Shown here: piece after piece, positions 60,827 to 64,000 of the stretch
How positions within the stretch are numbered: position 1 is the first letter of the stretch
How the letters are laid out: each line of letters starts with the position of its first letter
Assembly (NCBI GenBank): GCA_019856515.1
Contig: CP082230.1
Span: forward strand, 4,898,001 to 4,962,000
DNA from: Prolixibacteraceae bacterium
GTDB lineage: Bacteria > Bacteroidota > Bacteroidia > Bacteroidales > Prolixibacteraceae
Reading direction: 5' to 3'
DNA: 64,000 bases
Translations under genes and position numbers: made by a program
The notes under the pieces: generated by a model
The model's database searches: none
What the model was told of the DNA's origin: nothing
What the model saw: only the letters and a program-made list of their open reading frames with translations

Positions 60827-61101
60827 TCCCCTGCCTTATAACGGTTTAAACTCGGTCTTATAACGGTTCGAATACGGTGATCATTCAAAAATGCTTCAAA
60901 GTTCATTCGAAGCTCCCTCATTAAAAAGGCGGAATCTTCGAATGAACTTCGAACGAACTATGAACGAACTTCGAAGGATCACCGTATTCGAACCGTTGTT
61001 GCTTCGTGTTAAGTCCCTTTTGTGTTACTGTATAGTGTTTGTTTCGTCAGTGTATAGTAATGGCTTGGTCGCTGTATGGTATTGGTTTGGTTGTTGGTGA
61101 G
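60827..61101. repeat. Second 11/22-nt-periodic repeat within inverted repeats
   Basis: The stretch reads as 25 consecutive 11-mers in one phase. On the left, two 22-nt units share CTTATAACGGTT and end CGGT (60835-60856, 60857-60878). In the middle are TTCGAATGAAC, TTCGAACGAAC, TATGAACGAAC and TTCGAAGGATC (60937-60980). On the right three 22-nt units share CTGTATAG- or GTGTATAG-type sequence (61025-61090). Perfect 18-bp arms 60865-60882 and 60977-60994 enclose inner arms 60894-60912 and 60936-60954 (17 of 19). Architecture as at 6199-6418; sequence unrelated. Confidence 0.85.
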
Positions 61102-61349
61102 TCTATTTTGACTTTGTGGCTTTGAGTTGTGGGGGTGGAAGTAGGGTTAATTTGTTGTGCTCCGCTTTGTTGATAGTGGTTGTGAGGCTTTGTCTGGAAA
61201 CTGTTTTGCAAGTATAGAACTCTTGGATGTTATTAAAGGAGTGCTTTAAATTTCGTCTGTAGCTTTTTGAGGTATAATCATTCTTATCCTATTCTAGGGT
61301 TTGTTTTACGATTAGAGGATGGTTGTTGAGAAATATGGTTAGGAGGCTC

Positions 61350-61389
61350 AAAAAAATAAGGCAACCCAATAAAAATGTGTTGCCTTATT
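61350..61389 (-). terminator. Terminator of the coiled-coil membrane protein gene
   Basis: AATAAGGCAAC pairs with GTTGCCTTATT. Poly-A at 61350-61356 reads as seven U on the minus strand. Confidence 0.85.
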
Positions 61390-61453
61390 CAGAATCGATC
61401 GATCTAGTGTTGTGTTGTTGCGAATAGATAAATAACTGAAAGAAGTTATTATG

Positions 61454-62137
61454 TTAGAACGACTGATTTTTTCTTTGTTCTGTATGTAGTTTTCGAGCCA
61501 ATACTTGCTCTCTTTCTAATGCACGCTTTCTATGTGTTTCAAACTCTTCTTGAATATCATTTAACTTCTCTTGGGTCTTATTCGTTACGACATGAGCACG
61601 TTTGAATAATAGGAAGCTAACTACTGTTAAGATGATTAATACAACAATGATACTCCAAAGGATCGTTTGGTAAGTAGACTTCTCTACCAGCATTCCAAAA
61701 AGACCTAAACTGTCTTTTTGATTTGTCACCTCTTCAAGGTTCTGTTTTGTTTGTGTTAGTTCGTTATTTAGTGTTTCAACTTTAGCTTTCAACTTGATGG
61801 TTTCAGTATTTGCCTCTTTCCATAAAGAAGTTTTAGCACTCAACGAATCTTTAATGTTTTTATGTAGATCTTGGTACCAAGTAATTTTAACTACCTTATA
61901 CTCTTGATATTTGGTTGATCTATTATAGATCAAATCAAATTGCTGATCAATCGTTTTGTCCATCAATGTGAACTTAGGACGAGGTTTACGTACCGCTTTC
62001 TTCGTCTGAGTTGTTGATGTTTGAGCTGTTGTCGTTTTGGCTGTATTTGCAGTTGTAGCAGTTGTGTTCTCTTGTGCAAATAGAGTTGTACAAGCAAAAA
62101 TGGCTACTAGCAACAGGCCTGATCTAAATAATCGCAT
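61454..62137 (-). CDS. Exported coiled-coil protein with one TM
   Basis: A 227-residue envelope protein. Signal peptide ending TTLFAQ (about 1-21), a threonine/alanine-rich linker (TTATTANTAKTTTAQTSTTQT), a helical domain with KFTLMDKTIDQQFDLIYNRSTKYQEYKVVKITWYQDLHKNI, a coiled coil (about 95-145), TM near 157-178 (TILWSIIVVLIILTVVSFLLF) and a charged cytosolic tail. Homologues in Bacteroidota are sometimes mislabelled tRNA (guanine-N1)-methyltransferase; no methyltransferase motif is seen here. Role unknown, perhaps a structural link across the inner membrane. Confidence 0.72.
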   Translation of the reverse strand: MRLFRSGLLLVAIFACTTLFAQENTTATTANTAKTTTAQTSTTQTKKAVRKPRPKFTLMDKTIDQQFDLIYNRSTKYQEYKVVKITWYQDLHKNIKDSLSAKTSLWKEANTETIKLKAKVETLNNELTQTKQNLEEVTNQKDSLGLFGMLVEKSTYQTILWSIIVVLIILTVVSFLLFKRAHVVTNKTQEKLNDIQEEFETHRKRALEREQVLARKLHTEQRKNQSF

Positions 62138-62226
62138 TCCAATATCTTTTATTAGTTGTCTAATGTTGTGATGTTAACTTCTCGTGGTAAAGGAAGAGGG
62201 TAAGGCACAAATATAATAAAAAACGA

Positions 62227-63012
62227 TTAGTTGTAAAACATATTTAGTAGAACCATAAGAATACCAAGAGTTGCATAAGTTCCTCCCATAAAATAGGAGA
62301 GTGCTTTTTCATTTAAATTACTCATCTTCTTGGCACTAATCGTTCCTGCTATTGTAGCTACTACTGCAACAAGAATACCATCACTGAAATTTACATTTCC
62401 ATAGTATAGATGGCCTGCTACTCCTGCACTGGCAGTTAATGCCATCATTAATATGGACGTTCCGAGTGCGTCGTGAAGAGAATAGCCACAAAATAAGATG
62501 AGGATAAGAAGTAGGTTCGTTCCCCCTCCTGCTCCCATAAAACCTGTCATAAATCCACTGGCTCCAGCCAAGATGAAACATAGTGCTATTCTGGTGATTG
62601 GGTGTCTTAAATATGAGGGTAGAGATGAAGAGTCCTGCTTGTTAAATTTTTGTTTTGCTCCAGTTCGGAATATCATGATGGCCAACACTATCATAAAACC
62701 TCCGAATGATGAGCCTAATCCTCTTTCGGGGACCATGTCAGAGAAGTATGATCCAATAGGAGCAAGAAGTACAGTTCCTAAAAGAACTGAAATACACTCT
62801 TTGATCTTAATATGACCTTTCTTAAAGTACGTAAGTGAGATAAAAAGAGGTGCAACAACATCTACTACTAAGCTTGTACCGATAGCTTGGTGAATGGAGA
62901 AATTTAATAAGATACTTAGAAGAGGAACGACTACCATCACACTTGAGGCGCCTGTGATACCTGTTACTATTCCAGCAATAGTTCCAATCAGAATGAGTAA
63001 AAGTTGAACCAT
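62227..63012 (-). CDS. TauE/SafE (TSUP) family permease
   Basis: A 261-residue inner-membrane protein with about eight TM segments and the two TSUP repeats: GTIAGIVTGITGASSVMVVVPLL near the start and GFMTGFMGAGGGTNLLLILILFCGYSLHDALGTSILMMAL in the middle. The family exports or imports sulfur-containing organic anions such as sulfite or sulfoacetate; the substrate here is unknown. A good promoter is just upstream. Confidence 0.88.
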   Translation of the reverse strand: MVQLLLILIGTIAGIVTGITGASSVMVVVPLLSILLNFSIHQAIGTSLVVDVVAPLFISLTYFKKGHIKIKECISVLLGTVLLAPIGSYFSDMVPERGLGSSFGGFMIVLAIMIFRTGAKQKFNKQDSSSLPSYLRHPITRIALCFILAGASGFMTGFMGAGGGTNLLLILILFCGYSLHDALGTSILMMALTASAGVAGHLYYGNVNFSDGILVAVVATIAGTISAKKMSNLNEKALSYFMGGTYATLGILMVLLNMFYN

Positions 63013-63043
63013 AAATTAATTTCGTCTGTTACGTTTGAAGAGA

Positions 63044-63072
63044 CAAATATAAAACTTTATTGTGGAATCAAA
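63044..63072 (-). promoter_or_regulatory. Promoter of the TSUP permease
   Basis: On the minus strand TTTG (63072-63069) is followed after 17 nt by TATATTTG (63051-63044), which fits -33 TTTG and -7 TAnnTTTG. The start codon is 31 nt downstream. Confidence 0.65.
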
Positions 63073-63197
63073 GTGTGTTCGTTAGCCTTATAACGCATTT
63101 CATGATTATAAATGGTCTTAAAGATGACATGGATGCTGTTTTATAAATCTATGATGATTTTAACACCATTTATATGAAGTGTTTATCTTTTTGACAT

Positions 63198-63205
63198 TAC
63201 TTTTG
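63198..63205 (+). promoter_or_regulatory. Likely -7 element of the CLC gene
   Basis: TACTTTTG fits TAnnTTTG, 66 nt upstream of the start codon. Confidence 0.4.
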
Positions 63206-63271
63206 TCTCTCGTGAACAAGAAGTTGCCTCTATATAGGTGCTTTGAAATGTATTAATTGTAATAATAAGCT

Positions 63272-64000
63272 ATGTTTGAGCATATTAAAGGGAAGATGTC
63301 ACAAGTGCAACAAGTTGCAATACTTGGATATCTTATCAAATGGCTGCTGTTATCTCTTCTCGTAGGGCTATTAGCAGGAGCAGCTTCGGCTTTCTTCTTA
63401 AAGTCGCTACATTGGGCTACTGATTTTAGAAATGCTCATATGATGATTGTCTTTGGGTTGCCTATTGGAGGTTTGGCCATTGGCTTGATGTACTACTATT
63501 GGGGCGAAGGAGTTGTGAAAGGAAACAATCTGTTATTAGAAGAGTTCCATAGTCCGAAGAAAATAATACAGTTGCGAATGGCACCATTGGTGTTGATCGG
63601 GACGGTTATCACTCACCTTTTTGGTGGGTCGGCTGGACGAGAGGGTACCGCTGTACAGATGGGTGGTGCAATAGCCGATCAGTTTACCAAATGGTTGAAG
63701 CTAGATAAGCGGGATCGACGTATTCTACTCTCTTGTGGTGTGGCTGCTGGTTTTGCTTCTGTTTTTGGAACACCTTTGGCAGGAGCGATCTTTGCATTGG
63801 AGGTTTTTACGATTGGGCGTATGCGCTATGATACTATCGTTCCTTCGGTATTGGCTGCAGTATTTGCTGATTATGGTTGTCGCTTGTTTAATGTGCATCA
63901 TACGCATTATGAGATTTTTAGTGTGCCAAGTTTCGAAGTACAGAACTTCTTGTGGGTTGTATTGGCTGGTGTTTTTTGTGGTTTGGCCGGAATGTTATTC
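63272..64000 (+). CDS. CLC-type chloride channel/antiporter, N-terminal 243 residues (cut by window end)
   Basis: The frame opens at an ATG (MFEHIKGKMSQVQQVAILG) and runs to the window end without a stop. The CLC core is clear: GGSAGREGTAVQMGGAIAD contains the gating glutamate (REG), and GFASVFGTPLAGAIFALEV is the conserved loop before helix I. Earlier TM segments (LLSLLVGLLAGAASAFFL) also match. The subfamily resembles Bacteroidota voltage-gated chloride channel family proteins with GREGT in place of GKEGP. The rest lies outside the window. It is divergent from the TSUP permease. Confidence 0.92.
   Translation, partial: MFEHIKGKMSQVQQVAILGYLIKWLLLSLLVGLLAGAASAFFLKSLHWATDFRNAHMMIVFGLPIGGLAIGLMYYYWGEGVVKGNNLLLEEFHSPKKIIQLRMAPLVLIGTVITHLFGGSAGREGTAVQMGGAIADQFTKWLKLDKRDRRILLSCGVAAGFASVFGTPLAGAIFALEVFTIGRMRYDTIVPSVLAAVFADYGCRLFNVHHTHYEIFSVPSFEVQNFLWVVLAGVFCGLAGMLF

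Larger units (their letters stand above)
60557..61453. other. 0.9 kb gene-free gap
   Basis: It begins with an AT-rich part with small inverted repeats (GAGATATTT / AAAATATCTC near 60705-60740 and GGACGG / CCGTCC near 60690 and 60770), then the 11-mer repeat locus (60827-61101), and finally unremarkable T/G-rich DNA and a minus-strand terminator near 61370. No ORF with coding character. Confidence 0.6.

Noticed and set aside
60891..61100. 69-codon ORF in the gap after recD2
   Set aside because: It is made wholly of the 11-mer and 22-mer units of locus B.
1..64000. tRNA, rRNA, tmRNA or other known RNA genes
   Set aside because: No cloverleaf with a T-loop GGTTCRA-type signature or rRNA stretch was noticed on either strand; a tRNA or covariance-model scan would be decisive.

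Overview
The window looks like a chromosomal segment of an AT-rich Bacteroidota bacterium. The main evidence is the rpmB-rpmG-DUF4295-ftsY block, a SusC/SusD pair, a hybrid-two-component-like regulator, DUF6266, DUF4252 and DUF4268 proteins, lipoproteins with Bacteroidota-type lipoboxes, and several promoters that fit the Bacteroidota -7 consensus TAnnTTTG. A free-living marine member of Marinilabiliales or Prolixibacteraceae would fit, but that rank is inference. No rRNA, tRNA or CRISPR array was seen.

Layout. 1-6.1 kb: the 3' part of arginine decarboxylase (speA), an unrecognised 554-residue protein, and a YfcC-type transporter overlapping a CPBP membrane protease. 6.2-6.4 kb: a strange 11-nt-periodic dyad repeat with no gene. 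7.0-13 kb: an AT-rich accessory island holding a DUF6266 gene, a decayed IS4-family transposase, a three-gene graspetide-like RiPP cassette (repeat-bearing precursor, ATP-grasp ligase, 4-TM partner), an IS3 relic and a nearly complete IS3-family element. 13.5-23.6 kb: core genes for ribosomal proteins L28 and L33, FtsY, a HEAT protein, DUF4268, PhnA, cyclase, SixA-like phosphatase, RsmE, a nuclease-like lipoprotein, a TlpA-like lipoprotein, a BFD-type ferredoxin and a MaoC hydratase. 23.9-35 kb: a GH20-like lipoprotein lacking its catalytic pair, a TPR-LuxR regulator, an acyltransferase, TatD, TcdA, an anaerobic sulfatase maturase, YchF and ornithine aminotransferase. 35.2-46 kb: a minimal glycan-uptake locus with a divergently transcribed kinase-less HTCS-like regulator, an Ig-repeat surface lipoprotein, SusC and SusD. 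46.2-48.2 kb: an ECF sigma, putative anti-sigma and two DUF4252 proteins. 48.8-64 kb: a Bcr/CflA-type MFS, a putative porin, UvrA, a Pif1/RecD-like helicase, an orphan BlaI regulator, an FHS-type sugar MFS, RecD2, a second 11-nt-periodic dyad repeat in a 0.9 kb gene-free gap, a coiled-coil membrane protein, a TauE/SafE permease, and the start of a CLC channel cut by the window end.

The most unusual signals are: (i) the graspetide-like cassette, with three T-x-x-Y-N-E-N-D core repeats and a leader motif resembling the microviridin PFFARFLE helix; (ii) two intergenic loci built of strictly phased 11-mers within long inverted repeats, with different sequences but the same architecture; (iii) a sensor-regulator that has kept the propellers and AraC domain but lost the histidine kinase and every key receiver residue; and (iv) a GH20 lipoprotein whose catalytic Asp-Glu pair is Gly-Thr.

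How genes work together is inferred from adjacency. The SusC/SusD/lipoprotein set imports an unknown glycan, probably under the neighbouring regulator. The sigma cassette is a self-contained envelope-response operon. UvrA is followed closely by a helicase. The ATP-grasp enzyme is predicted to cross-link the preceding precursor peptide.
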